DNA of 64,000 nucleotides, taken from Deinococcales bacterium. GTDB taxonomy: Bacteria > Deinococcota > Deinococci > Deinococcales > JAAFIG01. The notes beneath the pieces were generated by a model. It saw only the letters and a list, made by a program, of their open reading frames with translations. It ran no database searches and was not told the DNA's origin. A program made the translations under genes and the position numbers. Location: positions 1 through 64,000 of the forward strand of contig JAAFIG010000007.1 of NCBI GenBank assembly GCA_013298595.1, given 5' to 3'. Shown one piece after another: positions 53,007 through 62,590 of this stretch (its first letter is position 1; every line of letters begins with the position of its first letter).

Positions 53007-54386
53007 ATGCCCGTCCTAAATATTTCTCCTATTCAAGTTGTTTCAACCAGTTCCGAACAAACCTTGATTGAAACAGCCCTCCATATGCTTTGTCATGCTG
53101 TTTATGCCAAAGGTGCTTTGCTTGGAACACTCGAGTTAACTGGTTTTCGGGTGCATAGTAGCCACCAATTGCCATTAGCTCGAGGGCATTTTATTGCTCA
53201 TCCAGAACCTTGGTTGCGCCCCAAATTTAGCGATCATCTCGAGACACATAATCTGATTATGCTCTCTGCTTGGTTGGGTAAAGCTTTTGAAAATGCGGTT
53301 GGTATCGGTATTCCCAATAGCACTTTAGCTATCTGGTGTTTTGATACACCAGAACCACTAAGCCGACATCAGCAACACAGTTTGCAATTAGCAGCCAGCC
53401 AAATCAAAGTCATGCTCGAGTTTAATCAAGAAACCGAATTATTACGGGCTGCACAACCTCAGCATCAAGGTAAAGATTTTGGACGCGGCATTGCTCAGAG
53501 TTTACCGATTGCTTTGCTGGTCACAGATTTACAAGATCGTATTGGTTTTATTAACCCAGCCTTAACCCATATGCTTGGTTATGACCTTGAAACAATTTAC
53601 ATGAAAACCTTGCAAGATATTGTGCTGGCTTCAGATCATCAAAAACTAGAAACTGCTTCGGTAGCCATTAGTCAAAGCCAAACCATTGTCCAACCCTACC
53701 GCACAGCTCATAGCAATGGCACACCTATTTGGCTCGAGATCAGCCGTTACCCACGTTTTGATAGCCATCAACAAGTGATCGGTTCGGTTGCTACACTGCG
53801 CGAAATTAGTCAGGAAATCCAAACCCAAGAACGATTACAAAGTTTTGAACATGATTTACGTAACATTCAAAAAAATTTGCAACAAGGTTCTGGGTTTGCA
53901 GGTCGGCTCGAGGATATCGAAGGTGCAGTTGGATTATTGCAAATGCTTGCCAGTAATGGCACAGATGGTGCTATCACCTTAGACGATTCGATTATTTTTC
54001 TTGAAAAAGGCAGAATTGTTGCCACTCAACACCCAAAACTTGCCGATGCAGAAGCTGCTAAAGCCATTATTCAACGTCGCCGAGGACAATTCCAATTTTT
54101 TCCTAATGTTAAAACTGAACGTGCCACAATCTCACTTGACCCCATTGCCTTAGCGCTCGAGTTTGCCAGACAAAACGATGAAACTCGAGTGCAACACCAA
54201 CAAGAAAACATTATTTACTTACCCAATAGCAAAGCAGCTTATGCTTTTATGAATGGTATTAGCCATCCAGATCAGTTTATGACCAGTGTTGAAAACAACC
54301 AAGTCATCTTGCGCGGCAAGGGCATCAAAATTGTTGTACAAAACACAAGCCTCGAAGAATTTCTACGCGCTTCAAACCAAACATAA
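53007..54386 (+). CDS. GAF-PAS-DUF4388 sensor protein (copy 1)
   Basis: The 459-residue protein has a GAF-like N-terminal region (1-145), a PAS domain (about 165-275; IALLVTDLQDRIGFINPALTHMLG), a short coiled coil and a C-terminal PATAN/DUF4388 domain (about 300-450; GRLEDIEGAVGLLQML, FLEKGRIVATQHP). A paralogue follows. The DUF4388 part is shared with the ParA protein just upstream, suggesting they interact. Confidence 0.85.
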   Translation: MPVLNISPIQVVSTSSEQTLIETALHMLCHAVYAKGALLGTLELTGFRVHSSHQLPLARGHFIAHPEPWLRPKFSDHLETHNLIMLSAWLGKAFENAVGIGIPNSTLAIWCFDTPEPLSRHQQHSLQLAASQIKVMLEFNQETELLRAAQPQHQGKDFGRGIAQSLPIALLVTDLQDRIGFINPALTHMLGYDLETIYMKTLQDIVLASDHQKLETASVAISQSQTIVQPYRTAHSNGTPIWLEISRYPRFDSHQQVIGSVATLREISQEIQTQERLQSFEHDLRNIQKNLQQGSGFAGRLEDIEGAVGLLQMLASNGTDGAITLDDSIIFLEKGRIVATQHPKLADAEAAKAIIQRRRGQFQFFPNVKTERATISLDPIALALEFARQNDETRVQHQQENIIYLPNSKAAYAFMNGISHPDQFMTSVENNQVILRGKGIKIVVQNTSLEEFLRASNQT

Positions 54387-54520
54387 ACCCTCGAGTTTAC
54401 CTGTCAGGACTACAAACCCTCATGCCCAATTAGACTATATTGAGTGTCTTAGTTATGACGTTGTTTTAGCAATACGTGAAAAACCGAAGTAACACCCATT
54501 ATCCAAATACTCGAGGCACA

Positions 54521-55717
54521 ATGACCAGTGTAGTGCAAAACGCAATTCCTAAATTAGACCAAGCAAATTTGGTTTTGCTAGGCACTACCCTAGAATTACT
54601 TTGTCAAACACTCAATGCAAAAGCTGTGATCCTTGGCGCGACCGACCGTGCTGGTTTTCGTCATATTGCTAATTATGGCATCCCATTACAAGATAACGAA
54701 TTAATTGGTAGCCAAGAAACATGGGTTTTCCAAACACAAACAAGTCAAGCTGAACGCCAAAAATTAGCTGTGATGGCAGCTCGGCTTGGTGTACTACTCA
54801 AAAATGCAATTGGACTCAAAATAGAACAAAGCACCCATATCCTATGGATACTAAACACCGCTCAAGATATCCCCGAAATCACGTTAGTATTAGTCGCTAA
54901 GCACATTCAACAAATTTTACAAATCACTCGAGAACTCGAGCAAACCAAGCAACAACCACAAAATCAAAGCAAAGACTTTGGACGTAACATTGCCCAAAGT
55001 TTACCGATTGCTTTAATTGTTACGGATTTACAAGACCGTATTGGCTTTATTAACCCAGCCCTGACCAAAGTCCTTGGTTATACTCTCGAGCAAATTTATA
55101 TGAAAACCCTGCAAGATATTGTACAAGCAACGGATCACAAAAAACTCGAAGCCGCCCAGCAAACCATTAACCAAGGCACCAGTATTATCCAACGTTACCG
55201 CATCCTGCACATTAATGGCACACCAACTTGGCTCGAGATTAGTCGTTATCCACGTTTTGATACCAACCAACACGTAATAGGTTCAGTTGCTACATTGCGC
55301 GATATTAGTGAAGAAATGCAAACCCAAGAACGTATCGAACGCATCGAACACGACCTTCGCAGCATCCAAACCAACTTAGCGCAAGGCTCAGGGTTCACGG
55401 GAAGACTCGAGGATATCGAAGGTGTGGTCGGACTATTACAAATGCTTGCCAGTAACGGCACAGACGGCGCAATCACCTTAGACGATTCAATTATTTTCCT
55501 CGAGAAAGGCAGAATCGTTGCAGTAGAACACCCTAAACTCGAGGGATTAGCCGCCGCCCATGCACTCACCAAACACCAAAGTGGGCAATTTCAATTCTTC
55601 CCAAATGTCAAAACCCAACGTGTCAGTATGTCATTAGACCCTGTTGCCTTAGCCCTCGAGCACGCTCGGCAAACCGATGAGGCGCACAATATCCAACCTT
55701 TATTTTTAGCTCGGTAA
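54521..55717 (+). CDS. GAF-PAS-DUF4388 sensor protein (copy 2)
   Basis: This protein of about 398 residues has the same layout as copy 1 and is close to identical in the PAS core (SLPIALIVTDLQDRIGFINP) and in DUF4388 (LEDIEGVVGLLQMLASNGTDG). The N-terminal GAF-like part is more diverged, which would change the sensed signal. I prefer ATG 54521 over the earlier in-frame GTG at 54476. The stop lies before a weak hairpin facing the convergent hydrolase gene. Last gene of the plus-strand vesicle-linked run. Confidence 0.85.
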   Translation: MTSVVQNAIPKLDQANLVLLGTTLELLCQTLNAKAVILGATDRAGFRHIANYGIPLQDNELIGSQETWVFQTQTSQAERQKLAVMAARLGVLLKNAIGLKIEQSTHILWILNTAQDIPEITLVLVAKHIQQILQITRELEQTKQQPQNQSKDFGRNIAQSLPIALIVTDLQDRIGFINPALTKVLGYTLEQIYMKTLQDIVQATDHKKLEAAQQTINQGTSIIQRYRILHINGTPTWLEISRYPRFDTNQHVIGSVATLRDISEEMQTQERIERIEHDLRSIQTNLAQGSGFTGRLEDIEGVVGLLQMLASNGTDGAITLDDSIIFLEKGRIVAVEHPKLEGLAAAHALTKHQSGQFQFFPNVKTQRVSMSLDPVALALEHARQTDEAHNIQPLFLAR

Positions 55718-55733
55718 AATAACAACCACCATA

Positions 55734-55754
55734 GGGAGGAGATAAACCCCTCCC
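55734..55754. terminator. Weak hairpin between convergent genes
   Basis: Stem GGGAGG/CCTCCC with a 9-nt loop lies between the stop of the PAS-DUF4388 gene and that of the hydrolase. It has no T run, so termination is uncertain. Confidence 0.35.
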
Positions 55755-55780
55755 CAAACGAAGAATTACGCTTTTTGTGA

Positions 55781-57160
55781 TTAAAAATGCTGTGGTTTAC
55801 GACGTAAAAACTTACCACGGCTCGAGTCGCCAACAAATTTTCCATCTCGCACTTGGACTTTGCCACGCACCGTAACAACACTGGGTTTCCCATCTATTTC
55901 CATACCTTCAAAGCCGTTATAGTCGTTGTTGACTGTTTGGGTGGCAGCCGAAATTTTACCTTTGTATTGTGGGTCGTAAATCACTAAGTCGGCATCCGAA
56001 CCAACAGCAATTGTGCCTTTTTGTGGAAATAAACCAAATAACTTGGCACTTTTTGTACTGGCTGCATCCACAAAACGATGAATATCGAGTGTGCCTCGAG
56101 AAACCCCGTATGTGTACAACAAATTCACGCGGTCTTCGATAGCGGGAATACCATTAGGAATGGCGGTAAAAGCATCTGCGCCTTGGGCTTTTTGTGCCAC
56201 ATCAAACGGGCAATGATCTGTGCCCACGGTGTCAATAAATCCTTGTGCAAGGGCATCCCAAAGCACCTTCTGATTTTTCTTATCACGCAGTGGAGGTGAC
56301 ATCACATGCTTTGCTCCTTCAACCCCAGGGCGTTCGGCGTAGGTCTTATCCAGTAGAAAATGCGGAATCACACTTTCAACATAAATTGGTACACCTCGAG
56401 ATTTGGCTGCCATTGCTTGGGCAAGTGCTCCAGCGCAACTGAGATGCACCACATACCCCGTTGCCCCTGTATTCTCGAGGAAGGTTGCAAAACGCATGGT
56501 ACCTTCGGTTTCGACAGACTCTGGGCGACTTGGTTCGTGCCATTCGGCACCTGTTTTGCCTTGCGCCAATAAATGTTGTTGTAATTGCCCAACCAATTCA
56601 GCATTTTCGCAATGCGCCGTAACAATCACACCAAGTTCTTTGGCTAACATCATGGTTTGGTACATTTCGTTATCGTCTACACCAAAGAAATTCTTGTAAC
56701 TTAAAAAAATCTTAAAGCTCGAGATGCCATCCTTAACAATTTCCCGCAGTTGCGCCTCTGTTTTTTCATCAAATTTAGTCACAGACATATGAAAGGTGTA
56801 ATCGCAAGCGCTGTTACCTTCGGCTTTAGTTTTCCATAAATTATAGCCCTCGAGAGCATCGTCGTTACGACTAGGGCAGCACATTTCAATAAAAGTGGTG
56901 GTGCCACCGACCAGTGCCGCTTGGCTACCAGTGGTGTGGGTATCCTTAGCAAAAGTTGCCATGAACGGCAAGTAAATATGCACATGTGGGTCTATAAAAC
57001 CTGGGAAAACAAATTTCCCAGTCGCATCAATCACTTCAGTATCCGCTGCGACTTCAAGATTTGTTCCAATCCGCGTAATGGTTTCGTTCTCCACAAAAAT
57101 ATCTGCGATGTACCTCGAGTCCGCTGTGACAATTTCGCCGTTTTTAATCAGTAATGCCAT
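55781..57160 (-). CDS. hydA: Dihydropyrimidinase/D-hydantoinase
   Basis: The enzyme opens the ring of dihydropyrimidines and hydantoins. The 459-residue sequence has the amidohydrolase metal motif FPGFIDPHVHIY, the carboxylated-lysine region SSFKIFLSYK, further His ligands in VTAHCENAEL and VHLSCAG, and GTDHCPF. Length and motifs favour dihydropyrimidinase over allantoinase or dihydroorotase, though substrate cannot be fixed from sequence. GGAGG precedes the start, 65 bp after the kinase gene on the same strand. Confidence 0.88.
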   Translation of the reverse strand: MALLIKNGEIVTADSRYIADIFVENETITRIGTNLEVAADTEVIDATGKFVFPGFIDPHVHIYLPFMATFAKDTHTTGSQAALVGGTTTFIEMCCPSRNDDALEGYNLWKTKAEGNSACDYTFHMSVTKFDEKTEAQLREIVKDGISSFKIFLSYKNFFGVDDNEMYQTMMLAKELGVIVTAHCENAELVGQLQQHLLAQGKTGAEWHEPSRPESVETEGTMRFATFLENTGATGYVVHLSCAGALAQAMAAKSRGVPIYVESVIPHFLLDKTYAERPGVEGAKHVMSPPLRDKKNQKVLWDALAQGFIDTVGTDHCPFDVAQKAQGADAFTAIPNGIPAIEDRVNLLYTYGVSRGTLDIHRFVDAASTKSAKLFGLFPQKGTIAVGSDADLVIYDPQYKGKISAATQTVNNDYNGFEGMEIDGKPSVVTVRGKVQVRDGKFVGDSSRGKFLRRKPQHF

Positions 57161-57224
57161 ACATTCCTCCGAATTCTTGGTCGCTCTTAGATTACTGCAT
57201 TCAGGTTGAAAAAATCTCAGGTAT

Positions 57225-60200
57225 TTACAAATTTAAGGCGCGAAGGGCAATACCAATCACACCAACTCGAGCTTGGGTTAATTGCTCTGTAGACAATTTC
57301 TTCTCGAGTGCGTCGCGTAGTAGCACTGCATGTTCGCGTCCAAGTTGGCGTTTAATGCCGCAATCTCCTATTGGTCTGGCTAATCGCCCTAAGGCTTCTT
57401 TGTATTCCATACCAAGAGCAATCCGAGCAGTGCATTCGTACAATGTCCAAAACCATAAATAATCTTTGTGTGGTTCTTGGCTGGTTATTAAAACTGTGGC
57501 AAATTCTTGTTGCTCAAGCAAAGCCTCAATGTTAGCTAAAGCATATAAACCATGATGCCAAGCAGGAACCATCTCGAGATTTGGTAATGAACTGCAAACT
57601 GTGCCTAAAAAGCGTTCAAGACGATACCGCCAAATTAAGGCTGCCGCCGAATCAAATCGTTGAGCTACCGCTAAAGCTTGCTCGAGTTGTCCGAGCATAC
57701 TATGGCAAAGCACAGTATTTTCTGCTGCGATATTCTCAAGTTCACGGTCATCAGCGCGTTTTGCCAGTATACCCGCTCGTTCAAAACGATTGAGAGCTGT
57801 GTCTACTTCATCCTCGAGTGTCAGGATAACAGCGGTGTTATTGAGGCTAAAAATTTGTAATTCTAAATGCCCACAACGTGTGGCTTCTTCGGCAATTTCG
57901 TTATGAACTTCGAGTGCCTTAGACCATTGGCGCTTACCGCTATAAGCATTAGCAGCTAAGCGACGACACTGTAAGTAACGCAAAGGTTCTTGTGTTACTT
58001 CAAGTTTGGCTTGGCAGTTACGACTAATGATTAATGTGCGGTCATATTGCCCAAGATTGATTGTGATTTGCCCGAGCAATAACAAAACATCTAGTTCGAG
58101 GACATCTTGATGCCCTTTTAATTCTGCCCATATTTTTAAAGCCTGATGACGAGCTGCGGCAATATCAGACATGGCAAAAGCAACTTTAGCTTTGGCTAAA
58201 CGGGCTTCTAAACTTTTTTCTCGAGCCAAAATTTCTAATGCCCGAATTGGTTCACCTCGAGCTGTTAATAAATCAGCGAGGCGCAAAATTGCTTTGCTTT
58301 CGATTTTGGCATCGGCATGATAGGCAACTTCACGGTAATGCTTTTCGGCTTCAAAAATATGTCCTGTAGCCTTGAGTGTTTCAGCTAAACCAAAGGTGGC
58401 TCGGGCACGTAAATGGCTGGTGTTGATTGGCATATTGTTGATATGTGCACTTGCTTCTAAGGCTGTGCGAAAACCACGTTCTGCAAGAGCATATTGCAAG
58501 TTTTGCAAAGCCGTTTCGCCACCTTGGACACCGTACTCAAGGGCAGCCATATAATTTTCGGCTATTGCATGATGCTCGCAGAGTTCAACTGCGCTTGCTC
58601 GAGTGATTAAACGCTGAGCAGCAGCAGCATGGTACTGTTTTGCTATCTGGGCTGGTAAATCGCCACGTAATTTTGCAGCGTACTCTGGGTGGGCAAATTT
58701 ATACCCATTGCCTCTGGTATTAGGAATTTCTGATAGCACCCGCACCCGTAGACCATCTTCTAAAGCACTGATACTGGTGTCATCATCCCAACCCAGTACC
58801 GCTCTGGCATCTTCATAATCAAAATGCGTCCCCAGAACGGCTCCTGCTCGAGCAAAATCCAAACCAACTGCTGATAAATCCTCAAAACGACGCTCGAGGA
58901 TTTCGGCAATGCTATTGGGAATCTGTTGATCTCGATTCCATTCAAACATGCCATCCCGTTCAAGCAAACTACGATTCTCGAGCATGGCACGTAAACGCTC
59001 CTCGAGCAACCACGGATTACCACCGCTGCGCTCGAGCAGCACAGCTCGGATGCTAGCTTCAACAGGTGCACCAAGTCGGGCTTCAATCAGATGCTGCATG
59101 GCATCATTGGCAAGTGGTGTTAGTGTTATGCTGGTATCAGCAACTGGTAAATGTCGTTCTGCACCGTAGGCAAGATCTTCTGGGCGATATGTATAGACTG
59201 CCCGCACTTGATTAGCACTACGTAAACCATGTGCTAAATGGCGTAAATCTTCGCTGGTCGCAAAGTGCAGATCCTCAAAAACCAGAACACCACTAAATCC
59301 TTCGAGCAATATCCGCAAAGCTTCATAGCGTGCTAATCGCTCTAAATCAGACATCGAACTTTGCAGTATACGCGTTGGCGCATCTGGATTAAGTATCAGT
59401 TGCAGTCGTGTAAACCAATCACCAGGTGCATCGGATTCCAAACACCGCACCTCGAGTAAATCTGGCACGGCATTTTTTAATTCACGAAGCAACCGTGTTT
59501 TACCAATGCCTGCTTCGCCCAGTAATGCCACCACACTATGCACAGGCTCGAGCGCTGTTTTTAAAGCAGCTAACTCGAGGTTGCGTCCAATCATTGGTGC
59601 AACCAGTAATTGCTTGGTAGTAACCTGAACTTTACTTTGTACACCACGTAGAATCGCAGCAACATCGGCAGCACAAAATGGACGCTGACTTGGTTCTTTT
59701 GCCAGTAAACGCATGGTTAAATCCTCGAGTTCTATTGGGACATCACTGCGAACCTCCCCAATGGCTCGAGGGGTGGCTTGTAAATGCGCTAGTAATGCCT
59801 CAGGGATGCTATTGGATTTAAATGGTAAACGCCCTGTTAAAGCTTCATATAACATAATCCCGACGGCGTATAAATCGGCTCGAGCATCCAGTTCTACACC
59901 CCTACATTGTTCAGGCGACATATATAGCACTGTGCCAACCATTGCGCCTGCTCGAGTTAAATGCACACTAGCATCCGATAATTTTGATAACCCAAAATCC
60001 ATTAACTTAACCACATTTTTATTATTCAACATCACATTTTCTGGTTTTAAGTCGCGGTGCAATAAACCAGCTTCATGCACCACCTCTAAAGCATCACATA
60101 GCTGTGCAAAAACACTGCGAATCTCGGCAAAATGAGGACGAGACCTAAACCAAGTATGCAAAGTCTGCCCATCAATAAACTCGAGGGCTAAAAATGGCAC

Positions 60201-60422
60201 GCCTTCGTGTTCACCATAATCTAAAACTTCGATAATATTGGGATGTTTTAAGCTCGAGAGGGCACGAAATTCGCGTCTCATACGAGCACCACCTGTAAAA
60301 GAAACCGTGGATAACAACTGCTTTAATGCCACTAAACGCTGATCGCGCTGATCTAAAACCAGCAAGACTCGAGCCGAAGCACCTACGCCCAGTTCCCGAA
60401 TCACTTGGTAACGATCTAACAC
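57225..60422 (-). CDS. Ser/Thr protein kinase with AAA-type ATPase and TPR region
   Basis: 1065 residues starting at GTG 60422. The N-terminal kinase domain (1-265) has GVGASARVLLV, catalytic HRDLKPENV, DFGLSK and the APE-like SPEQCRG motif. An ATPase domain (about 275-560) follows with LLGEAGIGKTRLLREL, as in MalT/STAND regulators, then a long TPR-like helical region to the end. Such kinase-STAND-TPR proteins are signalling hubs; the substrate is unknown. A TAGAAT box lies exactly 7 nt before the GTG, so the transcript may be leaderless and independent of the ydcF-like gene. Confidence 0.9.
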   Translation of the reverse strand: MLDRYQVIRELGVGASARVLLVLDQRDQRLVALKQLLSTVSFTGGARMRREFRALSSLKHPNIIEVLDYGEHEGVPFLALEFIDGQTLHTWFRSRPHFAEIRSVFAQLCDALEVVHEAGLLHRDLKPENVMLNNKNVVKLMDFGLSKLSDASVHLTRAGAMVGTVLYMSPEQCRGVELDARADLYAVGIMLYEALTGRLPFKSNSIPEALLAHLQATPRAIGEVRSDVPIELEDLTMRLLAKEPSQRPFCAADVAAILRGVQSKVQVTTKQLLVAPMIGRNLELAALKTALEPVHSVVALLGEAGIGKTRLLRELKNAVPDLLEVRCLESDAPGDWFTRLQLILNPDAPTRILQSSMSDLERLARYEALRILLEGFSGVLVFEDLHFATSEDLRHLAHGLRSANQVRAVYTYRPEDLAYGAERHLPVADTSITLTPLANDAMQHLIEARLGAPVEASIRAVLLERSGGNPWLLEERLRAMLENRSLLERDGMFEWNRDQQIPNSIAEILERRFEDLSAVGLDFARAGAVLGTHFDYEDARAVLGWDDDTSISALEDGLRVRVLSEIPNTRGNGYKFAHPEYAAKLRGDLPAQIAKQYHAAAAQRLITRASAVELCEHHAIAENYMAALEYGVQGGETALQNLQYALAERGFRTALEASAHINNMPINTSHLRARATFGLAETLKATGHIFEAEKHYREVAYHADAKIESKAILRLADLLTARGEPIRALEILAREKSLEARLAKAKVAFAMSDIAAARHQALKIWAELKGHQDVLELDVLLLLGQITINLGQYDRTLIISRNCQAKLEVTQEPLRYLQCRRLAANAYSGKRQWSKALEVHNEIAEEATRCGHLELQIFSLNNTAVILTLEDEVDTALNRFERAGILAKRADDRELENIAAENTVLCHSMLGQLEQALAVAQRFDSAAALIWRYRLERFLGTVCSSLPNLEMVPAWHHGLYALANIEALLEQQEFATVLITSQEPHKDYLWFWTLYECTARIALGMEYKEALGRLARPIGDCGIKRQLGREHAVLLRDALEKKLSTEQLTQARVGVIGIALRALNL

Positions 60423-60435
60423 AAATCCTATTCTA
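60423..60435 (-). promoter_or_regulatory. Leaderless-type -10 box of the kinase gene
   Basis: TAGAAT (60435-60430, minus strand) lies 7 nt before the GTG start. Confidence 0.55.
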
Positions 60436-60446
60436 CCGAGCCAAGG

Positions 60447-61061
60447 TTATAAATCGCCACGCAACCAATTTTCAAAGATTGCCAGCGGTTCACGTAAAGC
60501 AAACCGTGATAACAAACCAAATCGTGACCAACACGGACTACGTGGTGCACCAACCACTGTTGCTTCTAATCCCAGCTTTCGAGCCAATGCCCCAGCTCGA
60601 GCCAAATGAAATGGGTCGGAGACAATTAAGACTTTTTGCAGAGCAAATAATTTTTGTGAGAATCGTAGGTTCTCAGCAGTACTGGTGCTACGTTCCTCGA
60701 GCAAAATCTGGTTTTTGTTTAAACCAAATTGAATTGCCATATCACGCATCACTTGCGCTTCGACAGCTCCATCTTCGATATCCACACCACCACTGACCAC
60801 CAAACGCGGCGCAAAACCAGCCTTAACCAGTTCCACACCACGTTCAACTCGAGCCACTAGACAAGGATTCCAACGTCCCGCAGGAAAGAACGCTTGTGCT
60901 CCTAAAACAATAACCGCATCAGCTTGAACTGCTGTAGCTCGAGTTGATTCAGCAGCAACCCATGTCAGAAGTGCTAAATACAGCAGCACACCAACAATTA
61001 GGCAACCCCAGATCCCCCGAGTTAACCAGCGTCTGATTGGATTTTGGGTTTGGCGCTGCAC
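60447..61061 (-). CDS. YdcF/DUF218 family membrane protein
   Basis: 204 residues: one N-terminal transmembrane helix (about 15-35), then the DUF218 domain with ADAVIVLGAQ, RVERGVELVKAGFAPRLVVSGG and ILLEERSTSTAENL. The family is linked to envelope polysaccharide metabolism in some bacteria. The annotated start is a GTG; no clear Shine-Dalgarno was found. Confidence 0.87.
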   Translation of the reverse strand: MQRQTQNPIRRWLTRGIWGCLIVGVLLYLALLTWVAAESTRATAVQADAVIVLGAQAFFPAGRWNPCLVARVERGVELVKAGFAPRLVVSGGVDIEDGAVEAQVMRDMAIQFGLNKNQILLEERSTSTAENLRFSQKLFALQKVLIVSDPFHLARAGALARKLGLEATVVGAPRSPCWSRFGLLSRFALREPLAIFENWLRGDL

Positions 61062-61117
61062 AACTTAATCTTTTCTGATACCAGATGAGAAAAATGCACA
61101 ACTCGAGTATGGCAGAC

Positions 61118-62245
61118 TTATTTTATCACCAGTGGAATCAAATACATAATCTCGATAGCTTCGTACCAAGCGGCTAACACCAAAAACACAATGGCAAAAG
61201 GTAAGCACCGCGTGTAATCAAGAAAAGCTGTAGCGAAAGATGTTTTACGGATAATTCGCAGTAACATCACACCACTCGAGGCGACAATGTAAATATACGC
61301 ACCCAATTCAATGATGATGGTTGGCAGATGCAGCAACCACGCAGCCAGTGGCAATGTACCAACCGGAGCCAAAGCAAGACCATAAAAAGGGTATTGAATA
61401 AAAGCAATTAAGTACGCTGGTACCGCAAAAAAACTACCCGGTACATAACTGGTCAGAAAAATTCCTGAACGCATATTATTCCAAGTAATGCCAAAAGCAG
61501 CACTGGCAACATTGGTTTGGGTTAATTCAGCAATACCATTTGCCGATAAAACAGTACCCAGAAATTCACTAATCATTTTGGTGATTCGTGGCTCAGCAAG
61601 CCCAATCATTGTACCAAGAGCAAATAAACCAAATAAGCCTAAAGACGTTGCAATATAGACAACTTTGTACGTTTTAATCATTTGCCAATTTTGCTCAAGT
61701 ACCTCACGAAACGGGGTTTTAGCCACCGAAACCCATAAAAGCAATGCTGAAATCGCTGCAAATAACCACCCGCCCCATGGAGTTTTCACAAAATCTGGAA
61801 TCAAATTCGTGGTTGTACCAATTTGCACACTGGTTGCTACCCAAGAAGCACTATTAAGTCCCTTTATAGGTAATAAAGTCACAGTCAATATTTCATCGCC
61901 TAAATCATCCGATGTGATTGGATAACTATAGACTCGAGCAGCATCTTCTTTTATCACACGACGCAAATTAAAACTGATTCGAACATCTTTGGGGGTTGGC
62001 GTAAAACGCACTTGTTGGGACAAGGCTTTAAATTGTTTTTGCAGTACTTCAATTGGGTCTTTGCTTTGCTCGAGGGTTTTGATATCAAGTTCAGCTGGTT
62101 TGAACTTACCCGCTTGCCAATCACGCACCGTTTGGTCAGCAATAGCATCTGCTGTTGTATTTGGTGCAGCAATAGGTGGTGTGCTTTGCGCCAAACCACT
62201 CGAGAAAATAGATAAGACCAGTAAAAAAGAAAACAACCATTTCAT
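61118..62245 (-). CDS. SpoIIM-family membrane protein
   Basis: The 375-residue product has an N-terminal signal peptide (SSGLAQ near residue 19), an extracytoplasmic domain up to about 155, and six or so transmembrane helices with the SpoIIM-like block NNMRSGIFLTSYVPGSFF and family GALAPVGTLPLAAWLLHLP. Outside spore formers the family is of unclear function, possibly envelope remodelling. A TAGACT box 6 nt before the ATG suggests a leaderless transcript. Confidence 0.82.
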   Translation of the reverse strand: MKWLFSFLLVLSIFSSGLAQSTPPIAAPNTTADAIADQTVRDWQAGKFKPAELDIKTLEQSKDPIEVLQKQFKALSQQVRFTPTPKDVRISFNLRRVIKEDAARVYSYPITSDDLGDEILTVTLLPIKGLNSASWVATSVQIGTTTNLIPDFVKTPWGGWLFAAISALLLWVSVAKTPFREVLEQNWQMIKTYKVVYIATSLGLFGLFALGTMIGLAEPRITKMISEFLGTVLSANGIAELTQTNVASAAFGITWNNMRSGIFLTSYVPGSFFAVPAYLIAFIQYPFYGLALAPVGTLPLAAWLLHLPTIIIELGAYIYIVASSGVMLLRIIRKTSFATAFLDYTRCLPFAIVFLVLAAWYEAIEIMYLIPLVIK

Positions 62246-62251
62246 AAAAAC

Positions 62252-62257
62252 AGTCTA
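62252..62257 (-). promoter_or_regulatory. Leaderless-type -10 box of the SpoIIM-like gene
   Basis: TAGACT lies 6 nt before the ATG on the minus strand. Confidence 0.45.
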
Positions 62258-62280
62258 ACTCGAGAAGGTTAAAGCAATTG

Positions 62281-62538
62281 TCACTCGAGTAATAAACCTG
62301 CGGCATCTAAATCCGCAAGTAGTTTTTCGGCATCAGCTCGGACTCGAGTTTCGTCTATGCGATATTTTTTAACCACAGCTGCAACACCCATTTCAAAGTT
62401 TGGTGTGCGTTTCCAAGTATTCCATAATAAAATAGCGGCTCCTGAAATCCGATGCCGCTGTGCAGTGTTAGCTAATCGCAACTCGAGAATGGTATCCGTC
62501 ACATCCATTTCAAGAGTTTGAGGGTTTGGTCGTTTCAT
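62281..62538 (-). CDS. PqqD family peptide-binding protein
   Basis: 85 residues of the PqqD (RRE) fold: ILELRLANTAQRHRISGAAILLWN, then VAAVVKKYRIDETRVRADAEKLLADLDAAGLL. PqqD-like domains bind leader peptides of ribosomally made natural products, but stand-alone copies without a pathway are common; no precursor or rSAM gene is visible nearby. A TACAAT box sits exactly 7 nt upstream of the ATG. Confidence 0.8.
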   Translation of the reverse strand: MKRPNPQTLEMDVTDTILELRLANTAQRHRISGAAILLWNTWKRTPNFEMGVAAVVKKYRIDETRVRADAEKLLADLDAAGLLLE

Positions 62539-62545
62539 CTACGGT

Positions 62546-62551
62546 ATTGTA
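62546..62551 (-). promoter_or_regulatory. Leaderless-type -10 box of the PqqD-like gene
   Basis: TACAAT lies 7 nt before the ATG; no Shine-Dalgarno intervenes. Confidence 0.6.
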
Positions 62552-62590
62552 TAACCATAAACATCTTTCTACACAAAATTGGTAGAAAAA

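Noticed and set aside
55781-57160. Allantoinase or dihydroorotase identity
   Set aside because: Motifs and length fit dihydropyrimidinase better, and no purine-degradation genes are nearby.
62281-62538. PQQ or RiPP biosynthesis cluster
   Set aside because: Only a lone PqqD-like gene; no precursor peptide, radical SAM or transporter partner is seen.
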